Origin: Cepaea nemoralis
Taxonomy: Eukaryota; Mollusca; Gastropoda; Stylommatophora; Helicidae
Length of the DNA stretch: 64,000 bases
Direction of reading: 5' to 3'
Assembly (NCBI GenBank): GCA_014155875.1
Contig: JACEFZ010015105.1
Coordinates: 257,501 to 321,500 of the forward strand
Shown piece by piece: positions 11,380 to 21,819 of the stretch; positions within the stretch are counted from its first letter, which is position 1; each line of letters opens with the position of its first letter. Both the position numbers and the translations under genes were made by a program. The notes beneath the pieces were generated by a model. It was not told the DNA's origin and did no database searches. It was given only the letters and a program-made list of their open reading frames with translations.

Positions 11380-11790
11380 TAATGTGAGAGCACACTCTAC
11401 TTTAATTTAATGTATGTTGCATCACTGATGATTTGATTAAACAATACATGGCATGGGTGACGGCGGCATTAATTATTGTTAATTGAAGAATACAAGAAGT
11501 GAGAGTACACAGCTGCGACTAGCTAGTTACACATTATATACAGTGAGAGTACACAACAGAGATTAGTTAGTTAAACAATCAATTGATCAAGTGAGAGCAC
11601 ACAACGGATTGTAGTTAGTTCAAGAATGGATCAAGTGAGAATACACTGCAGAAAGTAGTTGGTTGAATGTATTATATAATGAGTGCACGCAACAGAGACT
11701 AGTTAGTTTAGCAATACGGACATTGAGAGTTCACTCATTAGTCATTAGTTAGTAGAACAAACCGCCATGTGAACGGAGATGGTGATTAAT
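11380..11790. repeat. Degenerate tandem repeat, 44-bp unit
   Basis: The word GTGAGAGTACAC or a variant recurs at 11383, 11499, 11543, 11591, 11635, 11679 and 11723. Spacing is 44 to 48 bp from 11499 on. Each unit also has a form of AGATTAGTTAGTTAAACAAT. No coding potential is seen. Confidence 0.8.
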
Positions 11791-11899
11791 TACTTGAACA
11801 ATACACGCAGGGTCATGCCGAGACATGTACATGATATCATACAGAAGGGAGGAGGATCCAGTGTTCTTGTATGACTGTATACCTGGTAATGAGGGATGA

Positions 11900-12115
11900 A
11901 GCGAGCGAGTCGTTTTACGGTTAGGACCTTGCACTGACAATTGCATGATTCCGGTCGGAGGAGGATTCGATTCCTACAGTCGCCTCTATAGGAGTGAAAG
12001 ACTGGCCACATATTTCTCATTAAAGTCAAGCCTAAACACATGATTTCTATTGAAGAACCCTATGCGGTCACAGCCGTCGTCACTTGGAGATGACAGGTTC
12101 GAATCCCTGTCGGTA
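11900..12115 (+). other. Two tRNA-like (SINE head) remnants
   Basis: The segment 11905-11985 has a D-arm-like TTTTACGGTTAGGACC followed after about 45 bp by a B-box-like GGATTCGATTCC with partly pairing flanks. A second B-box, GGTTCGAATCCC, lies at about 12096-12107 inside a hairpin (GACAGG pairing with CCTGTC). No full cloverleaf closes in either, so they look like decayed tRNA-derived SINEs and not like working tRNA genes. Confidence 0.4.
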
Positions 12116-12847
12116 ACTAAAGATTTCAATTGTTATTTTGCCTAGTGCGTCCTCTAAGATCCACTTGTTTCTTCTAGTTATATGGGCATCAAAGAATACA
12201 TGTGTGTTAAACAATATGATCGACATATTACTTCACATACCCAGAGAAGGATGCTGCTACGAGACAAACTAAAGTTGGATATAGTTTCTGATGAAATCAT
12301 ACATGATATTTATATTACTTGAACAAATATACTATCCCGCCTGCTTTTCGCAAATCTTATAACATTAGTTTTGGCGTTAGGGGAGATATGATACTCATGT
12401 GAAAGACGTGCTCAATAATACGTGACAGGCAATGTCAAACTTTTGCTGTTGTATTTTGGTCTGTACAGAAATTGCTGTCTCGGAAACCGATGTTGTCATC
12501 CGAGCCACGTCAACTCTGATGCATCGGCAACCTCCATTATATTTTTTATATATCGGATTACTTCGTTCAACCTTTTAAAGCGGTTATACTTGGGGTGGTT
12601 AGTTGGTTGCTATGCTCTGGTGTCTGTCTTTCCTCGATGTGGATTGCTCTGATGTCTCTTGTGCTTAGTCTCTTGGCGTTAATCCTGAAAGATCGTGGCT
12701 TCCGCAGAACACTGCAATGTTTGATGAAATAAAATGGTGTTATCACATCACGCTGGAAAACAAAGAAAACAAACATGTACTAATCTGACTAATTTAAATT
12801 CAATTTAGAGTATATATTAATTGCATTTTAATTACATATTAATTTAG
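12116..12847. other. AT-rich stretch without a recognised feature
   Basis: I see only short chance frames and no domain motifs or clear repeats. Confidence 0.5.
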
Positions 12848-12849
12848 TG

Positions 12850-13075
12850 CCAGCTCCGTGGCGAAGGTTTTACGGGCACAGTTCGTAATCTCGTTCGGAA
12901 GACAGCTGCGGGCGATCTGGCAGCCGACCGTCTTGCTTTGGTATTTTATGAAAGGGTATGGGTGATGGTCGTTCAGACATCAATGGCAAAGTACTGACCG
13001 TAAATTTATCTAGGAATCACAAACAGCTAACATATGCCTTGGTTAACTGCTAAGTCCTGTAAAGCATACGAAACC
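12850..13075 (+). repeat. Dispersed repeat DR-1, copy 3
   Basis: It runs from GCTCCGTGGCGAAGG through CAGTTCGTAATCTCG, GACAGCTGCGGGCGATCTGG, GTCGTTCAGACATCAATGGC and TACTGACCGTAAA to GTCCTGTAAAGCATACGAAA. It is more diverged than copies 2 and 5. Confidence 0.75.
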
Positions 13076-13079
13076 AACT

Positions 13080-14341
13080 TTGAACTAATTTATTAATGTT
13101 TATGTTTGCATTGTTCTTGTCAAAGGTATTAAATACCGAAGCGTTGGACAATTGTGATTATTTATAATTGTTTATTGATACATGTCTTAATTTGTATTAT
13201 TTAATTCCAATCCCACTCACCACGTTCTTTATTCTATCCACCCAGTCTGTGATCTCAGTCAGGTGTGGACAATGTTTGTTTTTTTCCATTGTTTTCCCTC
13301 AGGCTTTAATACTCTCTGTTTGTTTTATCATACACTGAAAAGACCTGTCCGTAAAAGGATCCACCGCGGGCTTGCCGTTGTCCACTTGCAGTTTTCTTAT
13401 TATAATTCGTTTGGCTATTATTTGAATTCTGCTTCTGTGTTGTTTCTCCAGTTTCTGTGTTTTATTTTTCACTGTTTACATGCAGTAGCTTTGTTGTTAT
13501 AATTTTATTTTTTATTTTCATTTGATTTTGTTTGGAATGTGCCTCAACTGTGGTATTTTTTTTTCGCTTTATCTTCACTTTTTTCTCCATTCTCTGAGTT
13601 TTCTTCTTTTATTTGAATGCCATTTATTTTTAACATAGCCTTGTTTATTTTCCTTGTTATGTATTGTACCCGTCGTCTCTATTTTATACAAGCCCGAAAC
13701 ATTATACGTATTCAGTGTAATGCATCCACATGAACGTATTCATTATACTGTTTCTTAAATGAAATCAAATGCACACATATGGGTGCCGACATACACACAA
13801 ATACAAACACACACATACAGTTACAAATAGACGTTGCATATAAAACCTTCGTTAGCATACAAACAACAAACATACACTGATACAACTATACGAGCAACTC
13901 TACATCAAAATATATGTACAAGCTACTCATGTGAACTCATTATGGACTTGACACGTGTGTAACTAAAGGTCTCTTGGATATATTATATTTTCACAAGCGT
14001 AATGTAAATATTTCCCGGTGACAATAAAAGTTGACACCGCAGAACGTTATTTTGTTCCACAAATGCACGATCCGGGATTTAATATAACTCATTGTCGGCG
14101 TAAAAACCGGAACTCGAAAAAGGCACCCTATAAATACGGCACGCTTGGCTGACGGGGCCTGTTTTGTTTACCAGCCCAAGCAAAGGAACCAGGAGAGATT
14201 CGATGAGCGGAGTCTCTTCAAAATCAACTTACCAAAGATAATTTAGTATAAGTTAGATAGATGAAGACAAACATCAGCCCACGACATCGCATTGGAAAAA
14301 TCTGAATCCTGGCGCCGAAGTGTGGAAAAGATTCATTTTAC
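13080..14341. other. T-rich, gene-free stretch; possible LTR remnant at its end
   Basis: Long T-rich tracts occur at 13270-13660 and an ACAC-rich patch at 13790-13820. Near the end there is a TATA-like CTATAAATACGG at about 14130 and, at 14310, TGGCGCCGAAGTGTGG, which has the TGGCGCC start common to LTR-element primer sites. This could be the tail of an old LTR, but I found no second LTR and no boundary dinucleotides. Confidence 0.4.
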
Positions 14342-14729
14342 ATGAAAGGTAGTGGTCATTATCCAGACAATGTGGCTGTGATCAAAGAATATAATCTGAG
14401 ACGGTACTGTGAGACTAAATTTCAAGACAAGTTAAACAGCCTGAATGCAGAGCAGAAGCTACAGAATGTAGAAGAATTGAAGAGGCATCTAACACCACAG
14501 CAGATGTTTTTAACCAAAGCAAAATAACATACTGATGCTGCAGTCAAAGCAAGTATTATTGTTTCAGCGGAGATCGCAAAATCAGGCCGACCATTTACAG
14601 AAGGAGAGATTTTGAAGCGCTGCATGATGAAAGTGTGTGATGTTTTGTGTTCAGTCAAAAAGTAGATGTTTGCATAGGTCAGCCTTAGCAGAAATAAGGT
14701 TGTTGATCGGGTTTGTGAGATGGCCACTT
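14342..14729 (+). pseudogene. hAT-type DUF4371 (GTF2IRD2-like) transposase remnant, left half
   Basis: The frame 14342-14527 contains VAVIKEYNLRRYCETKF, the segment between the BED-type finger and the body in GTF2IRD2-like hAT proteins, where YNLRRHYETKH is typical. After a stop at 14525 the same frame goes on with AKSGRPFTEGEILKRCM and VVDRVCEMAT, ending at the LTR. The gene resumes at 23871 after a 9.1-kb LTR element. Several stops before and after the insertion show that the gene was probably already decaying. The 5' end and left terminal repeat of this element are not found. Confidence 0.8.
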
Positions 14730-16778
14730 GTCACAAAAATAAAACCCTGCGTTTAACCAGTTGATTACTATAGAGACTTTCTGATTAACCGGCCTAGCTG
14801 CAAAGCCAAAAACTATTTTAACTAACAGAAAAAACAAATTGGATGTCAAAATCCCTGCATCGCTTTGACAGTTTATCAACATTCGAATACAGATAGAACC
14901 CGTCAGATCCTGGTTACAATCAGATGTCAACCATCACAGGTCGGGCAAAGTTGCAGCTGCACGTGTTTACACCTGGGGTCGACAACATGGGAACATTTGG
15001 AAGTGAGTGAGATGAGTCCATACATGGCTTTGACAGTTCATAAACAGGTTGGATTGAGAGCGGAAGTACTCAGCTCGGAAGAAAACAGTCCGTCAGTCAT
15101 TTAGAGTTTCCGGACATCAGGAAGATTGGCGGTTTGTTGTGGAAACCCGTTGTTGGGAGCACACAGGAACTCGCTAGCTTGTTGTGGGAGTCAAAACAAG
15201 TGATGACAACTCTGACATTGATTGAGCCAGGGAGGATAGATTCTTGACAATGGATGATATGCCCAAATAACACCTGTGTGGACAGGAAGAATACCGTCAC
15301 GTGACCAATTTTAGGTTTTGCCATAAACCATGATTGGGAGAAACAGTGTTGCCCAAAACCGTGGATTATGATGGACGTGTTTGTGGGAGAGCTCTACAGT
15401 GTTAGATTAATTTAATATTAACTAGCATGTGTCGTTATGGCAAAGTGTAGCAGCCATCCCGGAATGAGGCGGTTTTGCATAAGGTAGTCAATATAGTCTA
15501 TTTAGGCCTAATTAATATAGGCAGTGGTCTTGTTAAAACTAGAGTGTGATGATTAGCACTGTTAGTTGGAAACTAGTTAGAGTAGTGAAGTGATAATTGG
15601 CTCTGCTAGGATGAATAGGATAGAGGGGTTATAATTGGAGAGATTTAAGATGGGGAAAGTGTCCAATGGGGGGGGGGGGATCTTTCAATGGTTTGCCCAC
15701 TGAAGTTGTGCACTCTGTTTATGGGTCTTTCCTTGTCATCGCCTGATTCGGACGTAGGTGAGGAGCTAATATGCTCTATGACAGAGTTTAGTTAGCTATA
15801 AAATAACTGAGCAAGGCAATAGGCTTACACTCGGCCGGTAGGATCAGTGACTAGTACTATCACCAGATGTATTGTTTTTCTCACAGGTTCCATACCAGTT
15901 ACGAGGAAGTTCAACACTGGGTTTGATGAAGTGCAACATCAATTAGACATAACACCAGTTGGACACAAAAATGTTTCTTACAAAAAAGGAATAACGTCCG
16001 AGAAGAAAGATGGTTCACCTAAGATGGGTGATGATTGTTAATGCATCACACAGCATAAGAACATTGGTACCTACACAAAAAACATCAATATAATAGTCAC
16101 ATGGTGTGATATATTCTAGGGAAATAGTTCAAAAGACCTGATACCTGAGCCTGGATAGACACTAGTTAGGTTCAAGTATATTAACAATAACAGTGATACC
16201 TAAATACTCACTACAAAGGATTTGTGCATTCTTTAAGAACGATAGGAAATTATGTGCATTGGGCAAACGGTCCATGATCAGCTGTAATTTACAAACAGTA
16301 TCTATTTCGGATGATCAGGAATATGGATTACCAGGTAGCTACAGATGACAGTCGGTGTCCGGCAGGAGAGATACGGTACCGGGTGAGGTGGACCTGTTCT
16401 GACTGAACGTGATGTGGTGTGTCCTTGCAAGGATGAACTGACTATGCTATTATCTGAGAGTCCGATCCTACACACATTATAGAACACATCACACATTTTC
16501 TTCGCATACACGTCTCATATACGTTACACTTTTCTTTTAATAAATTAATCTTTATTAATTTTTAGAAGCAAGAGTTGTTGAATATGTTGCGTTGGGGAAG
16601 TATGAGAGGGGGCATAGTACGACAGTGAGAGAGTGATAGGAAAAGGTGTCCATGGGCTGATGGAGTGTGTTGGACGGAAGCTGGTGGATTCTCCAGGATA
16701 TTGATAGGAAAAAATATTATAATGTGGGTGTTGACTCTCCTCACTCCAGGGACGACACTTTAAAGGAAGGACACGACA
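14730..16778 (+). repeat. 5' long terminal repeat, 2049 bp
   Basis: It begins TGTCACAAAAATAAAACCC and ends GGACACGACA. By eye I count about 30 substitutions and small indels against the 3' LTR over 2.05 kb, roughly 1.5 percent. It has an internal G-run (9 here, 12 in the 3' copy). A TATA-like CTATAAAATAAC lies at about 15797 and would suit a U3 promoter. AATAAATTAATC at about 16538 could supply a polyadenylation signal. The 79-codon frame at 14865-15104, present in both LTRs, is of unknown meaning and is probably chance. Confidence 0.93.
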
Positions 16779-16782
16779 TTAT

Positions 16783-16800
16783 TGGGGGCTCGTCCGGGAT
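16783..16800 (+). promoter_or_regulatory. Primer binding site complementary to the 3' end of proline tRNA
   Basis: TGGGGGCTCGTCCGGGAT lies 4 bases after the end of the 5' LTR. It is an uninterrupted 18-base complement of the 3' terminus (with CCA) of metazoan tRNA-Pro, as I recall it. It sets minus-strand DNA synthesis and confirms the LTR boundary and the element's direction. Confidence 0.9.
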
Positions 16801-16896
16801 CTTTGGACAGCGGGATCTCTCGTAAACGGGATCCTTGGACAGCGGGATCTCTCGTAAACGGGATCCTTGGACAGCGGGATCTCTCGTAAACGGGAT
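16796..16896 (+). repeat. Leader triplication, 32-bp unit
   Basis: GGGATCCTTGGACAGCGGGA followed by TCTCTCGTAAAC is repeated at 16796, 16828 and 16860, with a fourth start GGGATCCTTAG at 16892. The first GGGAT is the end of the primer site. Each unit also repeats GGGATC internally. The leader between the primer site and gag is about 360 bp. Confidence 0.9.
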
Positions 16897-17159
16897 CCTT
16901 AGTTATAAGACGGAAATATCATATTGGAGAATCCAGCTAGAGTGAATGTGGATAGGGGTTAGGACTAATATCTTACCTGTTCACACTTCACACGTCTGCA
17001 TAGGTCTGTGGTCCTGATTCTACTCTTGTCACTGAGTGATTGTGTGGTGTTGTGGTGTGCTGGAGGTGGTGCATATATAGATTTAGAGTACTTGTTCATC
17101 TATCTATATATTATTTGCAGTAAATAGATAATCAACCTGCTAGCTTACCTCTCTGTAAA

Positions 17160-18155
17160 ATGGCCACTCCGAAACTAACCACAGCAGAATTAAAGGCAAA
17201 GGGGGAAGACATGGGATTGTCGGGTTCTGCTCTAACGGATTACATACAGGAAGTGGAGAGAGAGTATCGTCAAGCAGAAAGGGAAGATCGAAAGGCCGAG
17301 TTGGAATTGAGAAGGATGGAGTTGGAACAAGAAGCTAGGAAACTTGAAGCAGAGCAGGCTGCTAGGACACTTGAAGCTGAGCAGGCTGCTAGGAAACTTG
17401 AAGCGGAACAGGCTGCTAAGAAACTTGAAGCTGAACAGGCTGCTAAGAAATTAGAAGCTGAACAGGAAGCACAGAAAAGGGAGCACGAGTACCGGATGCG
17501 GGAACTCGAGCTCAAGAGGCAATCTAATGGGGAAACTGAGGGAGCAGTTGGAGGTTCCTCCGTCCCAGGCTCAACCCCAGCAGATGGACCTGGTTACCAT
17601 GCTATGAAGTTCCCTTTAGCGGTCTACGAGGAGGACAAAGAGAAGATTGACCAGTACCTTCAACGCTTCAAGGCCATGTCTGTTGCTATGGGTCTGGAGC
17701 GTAACAAATGGAATCTCAAGCTATCCCAGGGATTACGCGGGACCGGCTACGAGGTTTATTCTCGCCTGCCACCAGGACATGAGAACAATTATGACGAGTT
17801 AAAGACGGCTCTGCTGAAACGATTCGAGGTTACGTCACATACCTACCGGAAAAAATTTCGAGCAGCGAAACGAGAACCGGGGGAGTTGTTTGCCGCCTAC
17901 AGTTTGCGTCTAAAATCCTATCTCCATAAGTGGATGGATTTGGCTGGGTTCGCACATGACTATGAGAGTCTGGAAGAGCTCATGGTGGTCGACCAGTTGA
18001 AGAAGCAAATGTCTAAACCTCTCAGGACGTTCCTGGGAGAACAAGGAGCGGAACGTATTGACCTCGTGACAAAATTAGCAGAACGGTTCGTCGAGGTACA
18101 TGGGGAGGCAGGGGAAAACCTTTCCACCAACTCCAAAAGTCAAGGAGAAACATGA
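17160..18155 (+). CDS. gag: Gag (capsid) protein of the LTR retrotransposon
   Basis: A 331-aa frame starts at the first ATG after the leader (TAAAATGGCC). Residues about 33-110 are a charged coiled coil with a 9-residue repeat, AARKLEAEQ, about five times over, then KREHEYRMRELELKRQ. A Gly/Pro hinge follows at about 118-145. Residues about 148-330 are the capsid-like domain, including YLQRFKAMSVAMG, YDELKTALLKRFEVT and AKREPGELFAAYSLRLKSYL, which resembles the gag/SCAN-type fold of gypsy elements. The frame closes at NSKSQGET. The zinc knuckles follow in another frame, so gag-pol expression needs a frameshift or this copy has a lesion at about 18150. No other frame in the region is as long. 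Confidence 0.9.
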   Translation: MATPKLTTAELKAKGEDMGLSGSALTDYIQEVEREYRQAEREDRKAELELRRMELEQEARKLEAEQAARTLEAEQAARKLEAEQAAKKLEAEQAAKKLEAEQEAQKREHEYRMRELELKRQSNGETEGAVGGSSVPGSTPADGPGYHAMKFPLAVYEEDKEKIDQYLQRFKAMSVAMGLERNKWNLKLSQGLRGTGYEVYSRLPPGHENNYDELKTALLKRFEVTSHTYRKKFRAAKREPGELFAAYSLRLKSYLHKWMDLAGFAHDYESLEELMVVDQLKKQMSKPLRTFLGEQGAERIDLVTKLAERFVEVHGEAGENLSTNSKSQGET

Positions 18156-18885
18156 CAAGAAGAAAGCCAAAAACTCAGGAACCAGAAAGTGGGAACCTTA
18201 TGTGCAAAAATCAGAGGATAATTCAGAGAAGAAGAAGGAGGGAAGCAAGAGCACTTAAAGCTCTACACCAAAACGACCGTGGTCGGAGAAGTGGTGTTCA
18301 ATTTGTAAGTCACCCTCTCACAATACGAGGGACTGCAAATCGAAGGCTAAGAACCCTCACTTCGCCGCATGTCAAGTGACTTCCAAGGAGGTTGTCACGG
18401 AAAATGCCAAGGTCAACAAGGAAGCTCGCCACCAGGAGAGCTCACTCAAGTCCGGCACTAGAAAATCTAGGACAGGGAAATGGTGCAACCAATGCAAGTC
18501 AAACACGCACAATGCTATTGACTGCAGGGAAAAGTCAGGAGACACTCAATTCGTCGTGTGCCCCGGGAAACCTAAGGTGGAGCCCACCGAACAGGTCGAG
18601 GCCGAGGAAGAGACTCCAGACCAGGAAAAACCACCTGTAGTGGAATTGGTAGAGGTTAACGGTCGTCAAGTGGAGTGTTTATACGACACAGGACTGGACG
18701 GGGAGGCCGTGATTTCTGCGGATCTGGTACATCCAGAACAATTCACAGGTGAGACCATGGAGATACAGCCTGCACAGAAGAGTGCTGTGGCCATGAAGTT
18801 GCCCATTGCTAATGTGGAGATTCGGTCAAGGTATGTCATCGGCACCATCAAGGCCGCTGTATTGACCGATCCCATTTTCCAGTAA
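18156..18885 (+). pseudogene. Nucleocapsid zinc knuckles and aspartic protease of the LTR element
   Basis: The useful frame runs from about 18145 to 18885, with one stop at about 18256. It has two CCHC knuckles of the form C-x2-C-x4-H-x4-C: WCSICKSPSHNTRDC at 18291-18336 and WCNQCKSNTHNAIDC at 18481-18525. An acidic linker (EAEEETPDQEKPP) follows. The protease then has VECLYDTGLDGEAVIS, with the catalytic DTG at 18685-18693 and a distal block YVIGTIKAAVLTDPI. Many related proteases show a hydrophobic residue where this one has Tyr before DTG. The frame ends at 18885. Integrase begins in a different frame about 30 bp later. Confidence 0.88.
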
Positions 18886-18914
18886 TCCTCGGTTGCCGGT
18901 ATGTCTTTCTGGGA

Positions 18915-20717
18915 ATGCCCAGGGAGCCAATCCATATGGGAGCAATGCAGACTCGCTCTCAGACGAGAACGGAAGAGGCAGAAGCAATTGTGACTAACCC
19001 ATTGCCGGGGGAGCTACGAACTGCCCAGAGTGAGGATGATACTTTACGTCCTTGCTACAAAAAGCTGCAGAAAAGTGCTGATCCACCAGGACGGGGGCAG
19101 TACTACATGAAGAATAGGATACTCTACAGGAGAGCAGGAAGGGGAGACAACCTATACGGTCAGTTGGTCGTCCCGAAAGCTCACCGGTCCCAGATTCTTC
19201 ATATGGGGCATACCATCTCCTTTAGTGGACACATGGGTATTGCCGCCACCATGCAGCGAATTTCCTGCCATTACTATTGGCCGGGAATGACAGATGATGT
19301 GCGTCGGTATGTGAAGTCATGCCCTGAGTGCCAGAGGGTGGCACCGAAACACTGGACAGCACCGGTGGTGTTGGGTGAGATGCCCATCATGAACTCTCCT
19401 TTCGAGAGGGTAGCCATCGATATCGTGGATCCCAGGACAAGGAAGAGGAACATGTATATACTCACAATGGTGGATTGCTGTACAATGTGGGGTGAGGCCA
19501 TACCGTTAACCACGATAGACTCGAAAAGAGTGGCGGACGCACTGATGGAGGCCTTTACCAGATTAGGCTTCCCTGATCAAATTCTGACGGACAATGGGTC
19601 CCAGTTTTGTGGAAAACTTATGGAGGAGGTATTTAGGGTGTTCCACTCTAACCATATCCATACCAGCCCTTACCACCCTCAAGCCAATGGACAAGTAGAG
19701 CGTTTCAACGACACGTTGATGACAATGCTCAGGAAACTAGCGCAGGAAAAACCTGATAGGTGGGATGAATATATCCCAGCAGCACTCTTTGCCTATCGGG
19801 AAGTTCCTCATGGCTCAACAGGACTACCACCCGCTACGTTGCTGTTTGGTCGTCCAATCAAAGGACCGTTGGAAGCCATGTTGAGGAGTTGGACTGAAGA
19901 GGGGACGTCAGAAGAAGTGATCTCATCCTATAAATACGTGGAGGAACTGAAAGAAAAACTCCACAAGGGATGGACTCTGGCAAATCAAAACTTGAAAAAG
20001 GCCAGGAAAAGACATGCGGCTTACTACAACCGTAGGTCTAAAGAAAGATCTCTAGAGGTGGGAGATAAAGTCTTGTTGCTACTCCCTACGGGAAACAACA
20101 AACTGGAGATAGGTTGGCAAGGACCATTTCCCGTGGAAAGGGTGATATCCAGAACCAACTATCAGATCCGGATCCGGGGAAAGTCGAAGATTTTCCATAT
20201 CAATCTCTTGCGGAAATACGAAGAGAGACCCGGAGACAAGGCAGCGCACCTCATGGCAATGGCAGTTGCAGTGGAGACTGAAGTGGGAACCAGCGAGGGC
20301 AGGGAATATCCCTTGGTACACCAGGAAACCTATAGGGATGTGCAAGTGAACCCTGATCTGACCTCCCAGGAGAGGGAAAAGATAACCCAGGTTCTCAAGT
20401 CTCATAAGGAGATACTGACTGATAAACCAGGACGAACTAGGTTGGTGGAGTTCGAGATGACCTTGACCACGCAGGAACCTGTTCGTCAAAAGGTTTACCC
20501 AGTGCCATTCTCTAAAGAAAAGGCCCTGGAGGAGGAAATACAGAAACTGCTGGAGGATGACGTGATTGCACCATCCACATCCCCATACAATGCAGGGGTA
20601 GTTCTGTTACGGAAACCAAGTGGAGAACACCGGTTGTGTATAGACTTACCGACTTCTGAACCGTCACACACAATTTCAGGTGGAACCTTTGCAGAATCCA
20701 ACTCAGTTATTCGCTAG
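18915..20717 (+). pseudogene. pol: Integrase followed by N-terminal reverse transcriptase (pol, copia-like order)
   Basis: A 600-aa frame. Residues 90-140 hold the HHCC zinc domain (H99, H106, C136, C139, with YYWPGMTDDVRRYV between). The catalytic core has D169 (AIDIVDP), D226 (LTDNGSQF) and E262 (NGQVERFN), with 35 residues between the second Asp and Glu. A GPF module follows, GWQGPFPVERV then FHINLLRKYEER, which is typical of gypsy integrases. From about residue 450 the frame continues into RT (VNPDLTSQEREKITQVL, GRTRLVEFEMTL, VYPVPFSKEKALEEEIQKLL, SPYNAGVVLLRKPSGEHRLC). A frameshift after LCIDL at about 20645 ends it out of frame at 20717. Integrase and RT are thus on one continuous chain, so the order is not an assembly join at a stop. 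Confidence 0.92.
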
Positions 20718-21765
20718 GCTCCATAAGGCTCGGTACTTTTCAAAGGTGGATCTGAGTCGGGGTTACTATCAGATACCAGTCAAACCGGAGATTCGACCAC
20801 TGTTGGCTTTCAGTACACCCAGTGGACACTACTAGTTCAAGGTCATGCCCTTTGGACTCAGAAATGCACCCAGTGTGTTTACACGCATGATGAGGACTTT
20901 ACTTGATCCTTTACAGGATCCGTCCATTATCTCATTCATGGATGATATTCTGATTTCCAGTGACAGCTTGGATGACCACTTACAATCCTTGGAGAGAGTG
21001 TTTAATAGACTCAAGGAAGCGGAGCTTACCGCTCGTCCAACCAAGTGCATGATTGGTTACAAGACTCTGGAATTTCTAGGTCACACCATCACTCCAGGAC
21101 ACATTGTCCCAGAAGAGAAGAACCTGGAGAAAATCAGAAATGCACCAAGGCCAAAAACTAAGAAGGATGTGCGATCTTTTCTCTCGTTGTGTGGGTTCTA
21201 CCACAAATTTATCCCACATTTCACTGAACTGGGAGCTCCATTGACGGAAACCTTGAAAATGGGATTCCCGGACCAAATCATTTGGACACCAGAATGTGAG
21301 ACTGCCTATAGTCAGTTAAAGGAGGCCTTGGTCAGCAAACCTGTATTACAGCTCCCTGACCTTTCCAAACCATTTGTGTTGAGAACGGATGCGAGTGCGA
21401 TTGGGATTGGGGCAGCCTTGTTACAGGAAGGAAAAGACGATGCTTCGGTTTTGAAACCTGTGGCATACGCAAGCAAGAAACTACTCCAGGCGGAGAGGAA
21501 TTATTCGACCGTCGAGAGAGAGTGCTTGTCCCTCGTATGGGCAGTGCAAAAATTCCAGCCATATTTGTATGGAGTTAAGTTTCGAGTCCAGTCGGATCAT
21601 CAGCCCCTGATGTTCCTGGCTACTTCTCAGAAGCTCAACGCCCGTTTGATGCGGTGGTCGTTGTTACTTCAACCCTATAATTTCACAGTGGAGTACATTC
21701 CTGGGAAGGAAAATGTTGGAGCGGATTTCTTGTCAAGACACCCAGCTTCTGAAGAAGAGGAATGA
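20645..21765 (+). pseudogene. pol: Reverse transcriptase palm and RNase H of the LTR element
   Basis: After the frameshift the RT resumes (ARYFSKVDLSRGYYQIPV at about 20730-20785). One stop, TAG at 20833-20835, replaces the residue before FKVMPFGL. The open frame 20845-21765 (306 aa) starts MPFGLRNAPSVFTRMM and has the polymerase box SFMDDILISSD at residues 30-40, then FLGHTITPG and the thumb FLSLCGFYHKFIPHF. RNase H begins near LRTDASAIGIGAALLQ, with ERECLSLVWAVQKF, QSDHQPLMFL and ENVGADFLSRH. It ends at the stop at 21766. The 3' LTR starts 54 bp later, so nothing follows RNase H, unlike the usual gypsy order. Confidence 0.92.
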
Positions 21766-21819
21766 ATCATCTGGATTAAACTTACGGTGGAGAAGAGTGA
21801 GATGGACTACTCTCTTAAG

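Noticed and set aside
12091..12113. A tRNA gene at the hairpin GACAGG-TTCGAAT-C-CCTGTC
   Set aside because: Only a T-arm is present; no acceptor, D or anticodon arms close.
14865..15104. 79-codon frame present in both LTRs (14865 and 21955)
   Set aside because: Identity follows from the LTRs being copies; it lies in presumed U3 and has no domain, so it is not taken as a gene.
17270..17515. Minus-strand frame with SSFLAACSA repeats
   Set aside because: Antisense of the gag coiled-coil repeat; the capsid motifs are on the plus strand.
20079..20489. 136-codon minus-strand frame inside the integrase region
   Set aside because: Antisense shadow of the pol frame, which has clear motifs.
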